This document shows positions 53,267-64,000 of a stretch of DNA of 64,000 nucleotides, piece after piece. The translations under genes and the position numbers were made by a program. The DNA is from Cacajao melanocephalus. Its lineage: Eukaryota > Chordata > Mammalia > Primates > Pitheciidae. The notes under the pieces were generated by a model. That model worked only from the letters and a program-made list of their open reading frames with translations. It searched no databases and was not told where the DNA came from. Within the stretch, counting starts at the first letter, position 1. Every line of letters starts with the position of its first letter. The stretch covers positions 40,376-104,375 of the forward strand of contig CAUYLG010051238.1 in the NCBI GenBank assembly GCA_963573385.1, in the 5' to 3' direction.

Positions 53267-53814
53267 AGGTATGAATTTGGGAGATTAATTGAGAAAGACA
53301 AATTCTTCCAATTGGCAAATTTGGCAAGATTTCTGGATAAGGGCCCATAGTAATATAATTTTCTAATATATTCATAGTTCTTTCTCTTAACAGAACAAAA
53401 ATTTAAAAAAGTAGTTAGGATTAGAAAAAAAGAAAAGCTTTTGACTGACCGAAATATTAATAGAAATTCACTTACATATTTTTAACTTCTCTGTAATCAC
53501 TGATGAGATAAGGTTGTGAATAGAAATTCTAGTATATTACCTCTTAGCCAAAGATAAAATACTCTAGATAGTTACCAACCAAGCAAATCCTTTGAAATGT
53601 TGTCACTTGTCATGGCAACCATATATTTCAAAGATTCCATTCTAGAATGAATGTGGTAGAATGTTCTGGCATGCCCAAGTGGCTACTAATTCTCACCTGT
53701 CACTGTTGAGGAGCAGGGAAGTTTCTGGTTTCTGTGTTACCAGCATTGAAAGGTAATTCTGCAGACCAACAGTCCAATAGAAGCGGGGCAAATGATAAGA
53801 ATAGAAAAGTCACA
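53267..53814. other. Unclassified DNA
   Basis: About 550 bp, AT-rich, with no feature recognised. Confidence 0.45.
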
Positions 53815-54178
53815 GAAAAGGAAAACTGAATGGGCAATAAATATTTTACAAGATTTTTAATCTTGAAGTTATGAAAATGCAAACCACTGAAATATTGTTT
53901 CCCAGCTAATAAGTTAAAAATACTACAATACAAGTAAAAGTAATAAAAAACTGATAATTTCAAATGTTGGCAAAGATTAAGGAAACTTGAACTTTCTCAC
54001 ATGACTGGTGGAATTATAAATGCATAAAACTAGTTTGTATAGCAATGTTTCAAGTTCTAGCAAAACTGAAAATCTACAACTCAGAATTTCCAATTGTAGG
54101 TCCATAGAGTGTATAGACATGTATACAATTGACACACTGAGAGACATGGGGAAGGATGTTATTTGCAGCACTGTTTAT
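53815..54178 (+). mobile_element. L1M fragment near the ORF2 end
   Basis: GAATGGGCAATAAATATTTT, TTGGCAAAGATTAAGGAAAC, GACTGGTGGAATTATAAATG and GCAGCACTGTTTATAATA follow the L1 3' coding/UTR order, strongly diverged. Confidence 0.6.
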
Positions 54179-54179
54179 A

Positions 54180-57040
54180 ATAGATTTATTAAGATATAAT
54201 TCATATATCGTACATTTTATCCTCTCAAAGTATATAATTCAATCATTTTAAATAAATTTGCAGAGGTATACAACCATTATTACTATCTAATTTTAGAACA
54301 TTTTCAATAACTTTCAAAGAAACCCTGTACCTGTTAGCAGACATTCTCCCTCCCTCTCCCCCAAGTACCTGGCAACTACTAATCTTCTTTCTGTTTCTGG
54401 ATATTTTATATAAATAGATTTATATATGACTTTTATTATTAGGTTGTTTTGTTTTTGAGTTGTGAAATTTTATATATTCTAGAAGCTAGTCTTATTAGAT
54501 ACTTTTTTTCTTCTTTCATTCTTTCTTCTTTTCTCTCTTTCAAAAAAAAAAACAAACGTAATTTGCAAATATTTCTACCTTTTCTATGAGTTGTCTTTAC
54601 ATTTTCTTGACAGTGTCTCTTGAAGCACAAAAGTTTCAAATTTAAGTGAAATTTAATTTGCCATTCTTTTCCTTTTGTTGCTTTTGTTTTTGGTGTCATA
54701 ACAACAACAAAAAAAGACATTACCTGCGTTCCCTGACCCAACATCACAAAAATTTAGAACTCTGTTAAGAGTTTTATGCCTTACATTTAGGTCTTTGGTT
54801 CATTTTCAGTTAGTTTTATTATACAGTGTGAGGTAGGAGTCTAATTTTATTTAATTTTTTTGCATCTGGATATTCAGTTGTCTCAGTATCATTTGTTAAA
54901 AAGATGATTCTTTTCCTGATTCATTGTCTTCACATCTTTGTAAAAAATAAATTCACTAAAATGGCTTATTTCTGAACTCAATTTTATCCCATTGATCTAT
55001 ATGTTTTTTCTATACCAGTAGCACACCATCTTGATTACTGTGACTTTGTAGTAAGTTTTGAAATCAAGAAGTGTGAATTTTCAAACTTTGTTCTCCTTTT
55101 TCAAGATTGTCTTAGCCATCATGAGTTCCTTGAATTTCTATATGCATTTTAGAACTAACTTATCAATTTCTACAGTAAATGCAACTGGCATGTTAGTAGG
55201 GACTGTGTCAAATCTGTAGATTAATTTAGGGAATGCAGCCATCTAAATGATATTAAGTTCTAATCTGTGAAAATGAAGTGTCTTTCTATTTATTTAGGTT
55301 TTATTTAATTTTCATCCAACATCGTTTTGTTGCTTTCAGTATAAAAGTTTTGCACTTCTTTTGTTAAAGGTGTACCGAATATTTTATTCTTTTTTGTGAT
55401 TATGAAGAAAATTCTCTTCTTAATTTCCGTTTGGGAATTTTATTCCTAGTGCATAGAAATACAATTGATTTTTGTATATTGACATTGTACACTTAATACT
55501 TGATTAATTTGTTTATTAGTTTCAATATTTTTTTAGAGTTTCCTATATACAAGATTTTGCCATCTATGAATGAAGTTTTACTGTTTCTTTTTCCATCTAG
55601 ACACCTTTTATTTCCTTTTCTTGCCTAATTGCCTTGGTTAGAACCTCTAGTATAATGTTAATATTATAGATGTAGGTAGATGTAGTGAGATTATTTAGTC
55701 TTTCACCACTGAATATGATGTCACTTGTAGTTTTTTTTTTTTTTTTTTTGTAGATTCCCTTTATCAGTTTGAGAAATTTCTCTTCTATTCTTTGTTGAGT
55801 GCTTTTATAATGAAAGGGTGTTAAGTTTTGTCAGCTTTTTCTGTATTTATTAAGATGCTCATAAGGCTTTTTTACCTTTCATTCTGTTAACTTGGTATTT
55901 TATATTAATTAATTTTTGGATACTAAGCCAACAGTGCATTTTTGAAATAAATTCCACTTGGTTATGGTATATAATCCTTTTTACATGTTGCTGAATTCAG
56001 TTTGCTGCTATTTTCTTACATCTATATTTATAAGTAATATTGGTCTGTAGTTTTCTTGTTATGTCTTTTCCTAATTCTGGTATCAGGGTAATGCTGCCCT
56101 CCCAGAACAAATTGGGGTGTGCTCCAAATTTTCTGGTTTTTTTTTTTTCTTTGGAAGACTTTTGTGAACAATTGGTGTTAATTTGTCTTTAAACATTTGA
56201 TAGAATTTACCAGTAAAGCCATTTGGTCTTTAACTTTTCTTTATGAGAGGGTTTCTGATTATTAATTTGATCTCTTTAGTTGTTATAGATCTATTCAAAT
56301 TTCTCAAATTCTTGAATGAATGTTGGTAGCTTCTCTTTCTCCAGAAATTTGTCCATTTTATCTATGTTATCTAATTTCTTGGCATACATTGTTCAGAGTA
56401 TTATCCTATAATCCTGTCTGTTTCTATAAGGCTGGTCGTAATGGTCTCTCATTACTAAATTTAGTCATTTACATTTTCCTTCTGTTTTCTTGGACAATTT
56501 AGCTAAGAATTTGTCAGTTTTACTATTTTTTTCTGAAGAACAAACTTTTAGTCTTATTTAGTTTTTAACTTCTCTGTCTGATCTCTATTTAATTTATTTT
56601 TATCCTAATCTTAATTTTTTCTTTCCTTCTGTTAGTTTGCAGTTAGTTTTCTCTTTTTTCTGCTTTTTAAGGAAAAAGTTAAGACATTAATTTGAGATTT
56701 TTCTTAATACAGGACTTTACTCTTACAAATTCAACTGCATTTCATAACTTTTGGCATGTTATGTTTTTGTTTTCATTTATCTCAATATATTTTCTAATTT
56801 GCCCTATGATTTATATTTTGACTTTTTGGCTATTTAATTATACTGTTTAATTTTTGTATGTTTCTGTATTTTCAAAATTTCCTTCTGTTATTATTTCCAA
56901 TTTTATTCCATTATATATAGGTGACATACTTTGTATGATTTCAATCCTTTTAAATGTATTGTAGCTTTGTTTATGGCCTCATATGCTCTATCTTAAAGAA
57001 TGTCCCATATGCACTTGAGAGGAAAGTGTATTCTGCGATT
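54180..57040 (-). mobile_element. L1M LINE, minus strand
   Basis: The 3' UTR complement at left (AGGTATACAACCATTATTAC, CCCCCAAGTACCTGGCAACT) leads into ORF2 complement (TTATCCCATTGATCTATATG, CTTGATTACTGTGACTTTGT, ATTGGTCTGTAGTTTTCTTG, ATGTCCCATATGCACTTGAG). A 20-base T-run lies at 55731-55750. It ends against THE1 internal sequence. Confidence 0.82.
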
Positions 57041-57044
57041 CCTG

Positions 57045-58387
57045 GCTGGAGTTAATAGCCAAGACAATGGGGGAAATGAATTGAAGGCATTTTAGAGAAC
57101 TTTATGACAGCCCCTCCTGTCATAAAGGAGGAGGCCTGGAGTCCTAGGAGAGAAGAATTGGTTTTAAGGGCCAGGCTTAGGGCCCCACAGCCCTGTGCAA
57201 CCTTGGGACGCTGCTTCTTGTATCCCAGCTGTTACGGCTCCCACTGTGGCTAAAAAAGCTCCATATACATTTCAGGCCACTGCTTCAGAAGTGCAAGCCA
57301 TAAGCCTGGCTGGCTTTCACATGGTGTTAAGCCTGCAGGTTCACAAAAGGCAAGGGTTGACACTTGGAAGCCAACACCTAGATTTCAGAGAATATAAGGA
57401 AATGCCTGGATGTTCAGGCAGCAGTCTGCTGTGGCAGCACAGCCCTCATGGAGAACCTCTATTAGAGCAGAGTGGAGGGAAAATGTGGGGTTGGAGCCTT
57501 CACACAGTGCTCGCTGGGGCACTGACTACTGGAGCTGGGAGAAGAGGCCACTGTCCGCTAACAGCTTGCACTATGCATCTGGAAAAGCGGCAGGCACTCA
57601 ATGCAAACTTGTGAAAGCAGCTGCAGGGACAATACCCTACAAAACCACAGGGGTGAAACTGCCCAAGACCTTGGAAGCTCACCCCTTGCATTATTGTTGC
57701 CTGGATGTGAGACATGGAGTCAAAGGAGATTATTTTGGAGCTTTAAGATTTAAAGATTGGGCTGGGCATGGAGGCTTACACCTGTAATCCCAGAATTTTG
57801 AGAGGGCGAGGGGGGTAGATCACAAGATCAAGAGTTCAAGACCAGCCTGACCAACATGGTGAAACCCCATCTCTACTAAAAACACAAAAATTAGCCAGGC
57901 ATGGTGGTGCACACCTGTAATCCCAGCTACTCAGGAGGCTGAGGGAGGAGAATCACTTGAACCTGGGAGGCGGAGGTTGCAGTGAGCCAAGCTGTGAGCC
58001 GAGATCGAGCCACTACATTCCAGCCTGGGTGACAGAGCAAGACTCCATCTCAAAAAACAAAAACAAAAACAAACAACAACAAAAATATAAAGACTTCCCT
58101 GCTGGGTTTTGGACTTGTATGGCACCTGTAGCCCCTTTGTTTTGGCCGATCTCTCCCTTTTGGAAAGGGAGTATTTTACCTAATGCCTATACCACCATTG
58201 TATCTTGGACGTTACTGACTTGTTTTTGATTTTTCAGGCTCATATACAGAAGGAACTAGCCTTCTCTCAGATGACTTTGGACTTTTGCATTAATGTTGAA
58301 ATAAGACTTTGGAGAACTGTTGAGAAGGGATGATTGTATTTTGCAATGTGAGAAGGACATAAGATTTGGGAGGGGCCAAGGGCAGAA
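57045..58387 (+). mobile_element. THE1 internal region (MaLR), with Alu
   Basis: MaLR interior text (GGAGGAGGCCTGGAGTCCTA, GGCCACTGCTTCAGAAGTGC, AGCTCACCCCTTGCATTATT, GAACTGTTGAGAAGGGATGA, GGGAGGGGCCAAGGGCAGAA) leads straight into a THE1 LTR. A 139-codon frame at 57195-57614 is within it. MaLR interiors are gag-like at best and do not encode a complete protein. Confidence 0.82.
57760..58086 (+). mobile_element. AluS-like SINE inside THE1
   Basis: GGCTGGGCATGGAGGCTTAC to a (CAAAAA)n tail. It carries a small internal repeat (GTGAGCCAAGCT, then GTGAGCCGAGATC). TTTAAAGATT before and ATAAAGACTT after are a rough target duplication. Confidence 0.93.
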
Positions 58388-58672
58388 TGATATGGTTTGG
58401 ATTTGTGTTCCCACCCACATCTCATGACAAATTATAATTCTCAACGTTGGAGGAGGGGTGTGGTGGGAAGTAATTGGGTCATTGGGTGGGTTTCCCCCTT
58501 GCTGTTCTCCTGATAATGAGTTCTCATGACATTCGGTGGTTTAAAAGTGTGTAGCACCTTTCCTTTCTCTCTCTTTTCTCTCTCTTCTTCCTGCTCCAGC
58601 CATGTAAGATGTGCCTGCTGCCCCTTCTGCCATGAATGAAAGTTTCCTGAGGCCTCTGCAGCCGTGCTTTAT
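58388..58672 (+). mobile_element. THE1 LTR, 3'-truncated
   Basis: TGATATGGTTTGGATTTGTG, GGGTTTCCCCCTTGCTGTTC and GTTTCCTGAGGCCTCTGCAG mark a THE1 LTR in plus orientation. The last part, including its AATTAAA-type signal region, is missing. Confidence 0.92.
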
Positions 58673-58734
58673 GTACAGCAGAAGTCCTTACCCCACCATT
58701 CTAAAAATGCTTTCACTGCTTTGTTTTGATAGAA

Positions 58735-59040
58735 AAACAACTGAAAAAAATTTCTAACATTGAATAAATTGTCATCTCTTCATATAATGGAAATAGCAAT
58801 TAAAATAATGGACTAAGACTGTATATCTAAACATGGATAGCTATAGAAAAATTATGAAAAAATTGCAGAATGATATTTATGGTATGGCAATTATCATACA
58901 ATTAGAACACACACTGAATAGTATTTTTGTTGGGTGAAAAACAATGTTTTTGATATGAAGTACATTTTTTAAACACAATTGGATAGTACAATAAATAACA
59001 CATGCATCATAGCGATGGAGAATAAAACTAGAATGAAGAA
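58735..59040 (+). mobile_element. L1M 3' fragment
   Basis: TTGAATAAATTGTCATCTCT, TCATATAATGGAAATAGCAA and TAAAATAATGGACTAAGACT resemble old L1 3' sequence. Diverged and uncertain. Confidence 0.5.
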
Positions 59041-60919
59041 AAAAATCAACTTTTTCCATAATATTTTCTTTTTCTTAATTAAAGAAAACCTGGACACACG
59101 AATATTTGCTATGTTATTATCTGTGCTTTTCTGAATTTAAAATTTAAGAAGAAAGTCATAATGAATTGGTTCCCTCTGTTCTTTGGGAATTCCTTTGACT
59201 CTATCCAATATTTTATAATCTATGGGTGGAGAAAAAAGAAAAGACAAGAGTAAGATAAATAACTGGTGAACCACAATCGAGTCTGTTATAGAATGATTTT
59301 GAAATGGGTTTCAAATCTGGAATGTCAAATTCTGGTTTTCATTTTGCTTTTAAATAAGCACAAGTTCAAACCAGACAGAAAAAAATGTGAATCACTGGCT
59401 TCTTACTATCTAAAAATCTCCATAGTTTTCTTTACTCTGGCCAGGGAATGAGAACTTTGGACATTGTTTCTCTTCTTTCTCCCTTAGTGTTGGTTTGTAA
59501 CACCTCCCTAGTTTCCAAAGAAGGGACGGAAACTACTTTATAGTCACACCCACTTGAAAGAACATAATCCTCCCTTCCAGAGATTTTTAACATTCCAGCA
59601 ATGAAGTGCGAGCACAAATATAAGTTCTTTTTTGCAAGTAGGAAGTGGAACAATCTGAATTTCCATGAACCCCTAAATCATTTTTCTCACATGACCATTT
59701 GACCAGGGTAAAGATGCAAAAACAAGCTCAACCCTCACTCCTCTGGCCTGTTAGCCAGAACTTCAAAGCCTCCTCCGTGTTCTCATTACAACATGAAACC
59801 GCTAGGTGTCACTCAAGATAAAACTTGCAGGGATCGTATTAGAGATTATAACTAGGGGAACTAGAAAGGAAATTCAGTGTTAATAAGGAATTCAATGTGT
59901 TAATAGAGAAAACTGAAATCTGCACACTTACGTGACACAATGGAAAGTGGCATCGCTCCAGCCTAGTACTCTCAGAAGAAAGTTTCAGATCCTCTGTATC
60001 ATATCTGTGTAGTGTGTGGACTCATTTAGGTTGGAATCAGCTTTCAACAGAAAAATAACTAAATGAGCTCACAAAACTCAAGAGGTGTATTACAGAGATG
60101 CCTCTGTCAGCAAAAGGGGGTTAAAATTCCAAGCCTTAAGTTTGCTGGCGTCTCTCCTGGGAACTGTGTCTAAAATTTCAGCAGCTGCTCTCAGGTGGTA
60201 GTGAGCCAAATAATTTGGATTCTCTTTAGACAGAATTGAGATATGATTTTAAAGTATCCATTTGTACTATTTCCTATGATTTTTCCCATTGTATTTCTTG
60301 TATAAACCATAACTAGTGAGTAGTATACATTTAATATTTTTTCAGTGAATCAGATGAATCAAGGGAAAGACACTAAATTTTATTTAGTACCACTCTATGT
60401 CTTGTTCTCTATGGCTTTCTTTCATTTTTTAAAAAAATAAATTCACAAGGCTGAGAAGGAGTTATTGTAGCCATTACCTTGTACAAGCAATAGTCATAGG
60501 ATATAATCACAAGTGACTTTTACTTTTATTCCTTTCTATACTTTTATACCTTTTTAATTAGGAAAGCTCTTGTTCTCTTCCTGGACAAAGGTCAGGCACG
60601 CCTATGGCATTTCTGATTTCTCATTGCTAATAAAAAGTCCTATAGTCACTGTACATAGCAGAATAATCACAATTTAGTAACTATAACTATTCATTTTCAT
60701 ATAATAACACAATTTATTTCACTCAAAATTATTTCCCTTGTCCAAACTAGGCATGGCTGCAGTCAGGAAGCCTCCAGAAGTGGGTGAGGTGTGTTTTTCT
60801 TTTTCTTATTTGATTCCTCTGCACTCCCTAACTTGGGTTGAAGAGAGTAAGGAAGAAAGAGAGATGAGGAGGGCAGTGAAGTTTCTTTCTTTGAGTGCTT
60901 CTGAGATATTCAGATGTCC
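59041..60919. other. Unclassified DNA
   Basis: Nearly 1.9 kb without a repeat family or gene that I can support. ORFs stay at or below 73 codons. Confidence 0.45.
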
Positions 60920-60992
60920 CTATTAGAAACATTTGACTGCACTTTCCAACATGCAAGTTAAACATTTTCTTCTAGGTGGCCATTCTCCTGCA
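60920..60992 (+). repeat. Short local duplication, copy A
   Basis: CTATTAGAAACATTTGACTG through GGCCATTCTCCTGCAC matches 61591-61664 at roughly 75-80% by eye, same orientation. Confidence 0.75.
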
Positions 60993-61079
60993 CTTTTTCA
61001 TGTACTTTTACTTTCTTTAATGAAGAAGATTTATTAACTACTGTGGCGTTTTCTTCTTCTTCTGTATTATAGAGTCCCC

Positions 61080-61425
61080 AGTTTTTAGCTGAGTATTTGA
61101 CTGCTTGGAATAAGCCTCTGTTACCATGGCTCATGTGCAAATTCTTGGAAGCCTCCTTGCTTTGTTTCCCTTTTCCTCTCTCTTCTTTCCTGTTGGCTGC
61201 AACAGACAGACAAAATTGCAGCCTGAATAATGAGGTGGAAGCCCTGTGCTGAGGGCCTTAATGATCATGAAACTGACTTGCCAGCCCTGCTTAACCTTGC
61301 TCAGCCTTGTCCATCTTTTCTCAGTCTGGACTTTATCCACCTGAGATAAATACATTTCTAATCTGCTATATTAAGCTTTTAGCACTTGCAGACAAATATA
61401 AGCCTGACTAATAGAACTATGCAAC
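61080..61425 (+). mobile_element. LTR-like relic, possibly MLT1
   Basis: GCAACAGACAGACAAAATTG, GAGATAAATACATTTCTAAT, CTGCTATATTAAGC and the end GCCTGACTAATAG are laid out like the 3' part of a MaLR LTR. The assignment is weak. Confidence 0.4.
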
Positions 61426-61590
61426 TGTATTAGATTTAATTTTAGTGGAATTTCTATTGTAAATAAAGTTAAAGTTAGAAAAATAACTTTTACTCGTGCA
61501 TTCTAATGACATGTGTGAAGTTCTGGAAGAGGAGGTTACTAAAGTGAAATAAGGGAGGTCCTGCCCACAAGAGGTCACTCTCTTCCTCTC

Positions 61591-61664
61591 CTACTAGAAA
61601 CATTTACCTGTGCTTCCCCAAGTGCAAGCTAAGAATTTTCTTTCAGCTGGCCATTCTCCGTCAG
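61591..61664 (+). repeat. Short local duplication, copy B
   Basis: CTACTAGAAACATTTACCTG through GGCCATTCTCCGTCAG, partner of 60920-60992, about 670 bp downstream with the LTR-like relic between them. Confidence 0.75.
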
Positions 61665-61684
61665 TTCTTCTTATATTATTATTC

Positions 61685-61698
61685 TTATATATATATAC

Positions 61699-61745
<47 letters not shown>
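61685..61745 (+). repeat. (TA)n(CA)n microsatellite
   Basis: ATATATATATACATATATAT, then about eleven AC/CA units, then TATATATATA. Likely polymorphic. Confidence 0.95.
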
Positions 61746-63127
61746 AAATTTTATATCATATACCTTTATACACCTACAGACATGTATTTACATACATACA
61801 CTCAGTTTTTCATATACCTCATGCGTTCTGCATAGTAAATTGGATCTATAGCCTATGGCTGATTTCTTCTCTTCCAGCACTTCATAGCTACTGCTTCTCT
61901 AGTCTCTGGTGGCAAATCTTATTATTTGCTTATTGAACTCCAACGATACATAAGGGAAAATAAATAAATAATGTTGCTATGGTTTTCTCATACTTCCTAG
62001 AATTCTGTTTCTCTCAGATGAATTGACTTATGTGGAATGTACATGAAAAGTTGTAATAGGAAATTAGAGTTTTCTTTTTTTCTCGAATGGCCACATTCTG
62101 ACGTGATTAGAGAAAGTTTCCCTATGTGACTTCTAATGTAAAAATATGCTCCAGGAACAAAAGATTCTATGGTCACTGCCTTTTTTTGCAAATTCATATT
62201 GAAAATTAGCATATTAAAGTTGCACCATATTCCTGTGGTAAATACATGTATTTAGCTTTCTTTAACCTAGCATTTTCCAATCTCATTTGATTAAGGAAAG
62301 CTTTTGTCCTATAGCATCTACTAATGCGTATTAGCAGAGCACCATGTGTCCTGAGGCATCACAGATCACAGTGAGCTCCTCTTGCTTTCCATGGCAATAA
62401 TCCATGAGGTTGATCATGGATATAATTAAATAATGATGATCTTTCCTAATTTGCAGATGAAAAGCAAACAGAAAGAATCCCTTCGTTTAAAATTATACTT
62501 TCATTAGTTTTGCTTAAATCTTTGTTGCCATGATTATCTGCTTTACAAAATAAATGAGCAAGTAACAAGCATTATTACTAGAAAAAAATTTTTAAAAGAG
62601 CAGATGATATTTAGATTCATAGCTTATTTTTCCAAAGTAACAGTTTCCATGGCTGTGATTTTACATAATACATATACAGTATTATACATTCATTAAAAAA
62701 TTATTTCCAGATCTCATGATAAAATACATTTTGATGCACTTCCATGGTGAATCTCAAGAGTGTATCTGAGGATCTAGAGAGGCAACACTCTTTGGATTCA
62801 ACGATGGGCACTTGAGGGAGCAGGAAGGCAGTGGGGGAGGGCACAGAGCAGGAAGGACGAGGAGAGGGAAATGGAGCATTGCCTTCTATTTGTTTGAAAC
62901 TGTTAAGATATCAACATTTTCCAAGCTCACAAACTGTCATAACAAAAATGTGTCCTCTCCTTTCAAGTTCCCAATTTTTTTATTCCTTATTTAGTTTATC
63001 ATGTACCAGAATGGAAAGGACATGTCTAGAATGCATAGAAACCATTCTGATTCTTTCTTACCTAGTATTTAATGTAGAAATGGTTTAAGTATGTGATGCT
63101 AAAAAATAATTTGTTTTTAGATTCTTT
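61746..63127. other. Unclassified DNA
   Basis: About 1.4 kb, AT-rich, with no feature recognised. A GA-rich patch (GGGAGCAGGAAGGCAGTGGG) lies near 62815-62875. Confidence 0.45.
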
Positions 63128-64000
63128 CTTTTTTAAAAAAAATAATTTCAACTTTTATTTTAGATCCAGGGGATCCATATGCAGGTTTGTTACATGAGTA
63201 TATTGTGTGATGCTGAAGTTTGGGGTATGATTGAGATTGATCTGATCATCTGGGTAGTGAGCATAGTACCCAATAATTAGTTTTTCAACCTTTACCTTTC
63301 CCTCCCTACCCTCTATTGTAGGTAGGTATTAAGTAGGTATTGAGTGCCCATTGTTTTAATCTTTATGTCCGTGAGCACCCAATATATAGCTGCAACTGAT
63401 AAGTGAGAACATATATTTGATTTTATGTTCCTGTGCTAATTCACTTAGTATAATGGTCTCCAGCTGCATCCATATTGTTGCAAGGGACACGATTTTGTTC
63501 TTTGTTGTGGCCGTGTAGTATTTCATGGTGTGTATGTAGTATATGTGCCATATTTTCTTTACCCAATCTACCAATGATGGGCATCTAGGTTGATCTCATG
63601 TCTTTCCTATTGTGAATAATGCTGTGAGGAACATATGACTGCACATGTCTTTTTGGTAGAATGATTTATTTTCTGCTAAAAACAATTCCAAATAGAAAAC
63701 GATATCTAATAGAAAAAAACAACTAAAAAGTAAGACTTTAACCCCATCCCCAGTATGTGTGTTATACTATATAGTTCAATTGTATTTGATTTTTTTTTTT
63801 GAAAGGAAAAGAGAGAAAAGTAGAAAGAAAGAGTGAAAGAAAGAAAAAAAAATAATGTAAGAGAAAGAAAGAGGAAGAGAAAGAGGGAGAGAGAATGGGA
63901 TTCTTGTTCTATTGCCCAAGCTAGATGCAATCCCATTTCTTCGGTTTTGCTTTGTTGCAGATATTTTTAAGTCACATCAAAAAATCATTGCTCAGACCAA
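63128..64000 (-). mobile_element. L1MA-type LINE 3' part, runs off the window
   Basis: The 3' end complement (AACTTTTATTTTAGATCCAG, GCAGGTTTGTTACATGAGTA, AACTGATAAGTGAGAACATA, CTCCAGCTGCATCCATATTG) continues to TTTTTGGTAGAATGATTTAT. After an interruption at 63700-63925 it resumes (TGCAATCCCATTTCTTCGGT, AAAAATCATTGCTCAGACCA) to the window end, so the element is incomplete here. Confidence 0.82.
63803..63898 (+). repeat. (GAAA)n/GA-rich simple repeat
   Basis: GAAAGGAAAAGAGAGAAAAG, AAGAAAGAGTGAAAGAAAG and AGGGAGAGAGAATGGG. It interrupts the flanking L1. Confidence 0.9.

Noticed and set aside
57410..57787. 125-codon plus ORF overlapping the 139-codon frame
   Set aside because: A second frame of THE1 interior that runs into an Alu; no gene support.

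Overview
This window looks like anonymous primate, most probably human, nuclear DNA. The evidence is the repeat content: about 24 Alu elements (J-, S- and Y-like), MaLR LTRs of the MLT1, MST and THE1 groups, an L1PB/L1MA-type LINE, an ERVL element ending in an MLT2 LTR, and a background of MIR, L2, hAT-Charlie and L1M relics. I found no protein-coding gene, tRNA, rRNA or CRISPR array that I can support. Nearly all longer reading frames are repeat-derived or chance. I cannot name the chromosome or a neighbouring gene from sequence alone. Repeat family names are pattern-recognition calls; no library search was run.

Layout. 1-22 kb is fairly GC-rich and Alu-rich. It holds MIR, L2 and hAT relics, a diverged local duplication (590-822 and 3497-3746), an MLT1 LTR split by an Alu, a solo LTR inside an older Alu (10542-11348), a CpG-enriched kilobase near 15 kb, a hairpin-forming short repeat at 21.2 kb and a 49-bp tandem repeat at 21.9-22.1 kb. 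22.2-28.3 kb is a minus-strand endogenous retrovirus. Its two LTRs, polypurine tract, primer-binding site and an env-like membrane-anchor remnant can still be read, and later Alus and an MST LTR cut it up.

29.9-36.5 kb is a nearly full-length plus-strand L1 with dead ORF1 and ORF2, two Alus and a 219-bp tandem duplication near its 3' end. 36.5-48 kb is AT-rich and Alu-free: mostly L1M, L2, MIR and MLT1 fragments plus DNA I cannot classify. 48-53.3 kb is a plus-strand ERVL relic with recognisable reverse transcriptase and integrase and a 3' MLT2 LTR. 53.8-57 kb is L1M in both orientations. 57-58.7 kb is THE1 internal sequence with its 3' LTR. 58.7-64 kb is more L1 and LTR debris, and the window ends inside a minus-strand L1MA-type element.

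Nothing here works as a gene system. The value of the window is its insertion history: several nested insertions with readable target duplications give a relative order of events. I found no convincing new biological system. The items most worth a second look are the minus-strand provirus, the retroviral-protease-like motif at 1.1 kb, the two local duplications, the 49-bp tandem array and the CpG-enriched segment.
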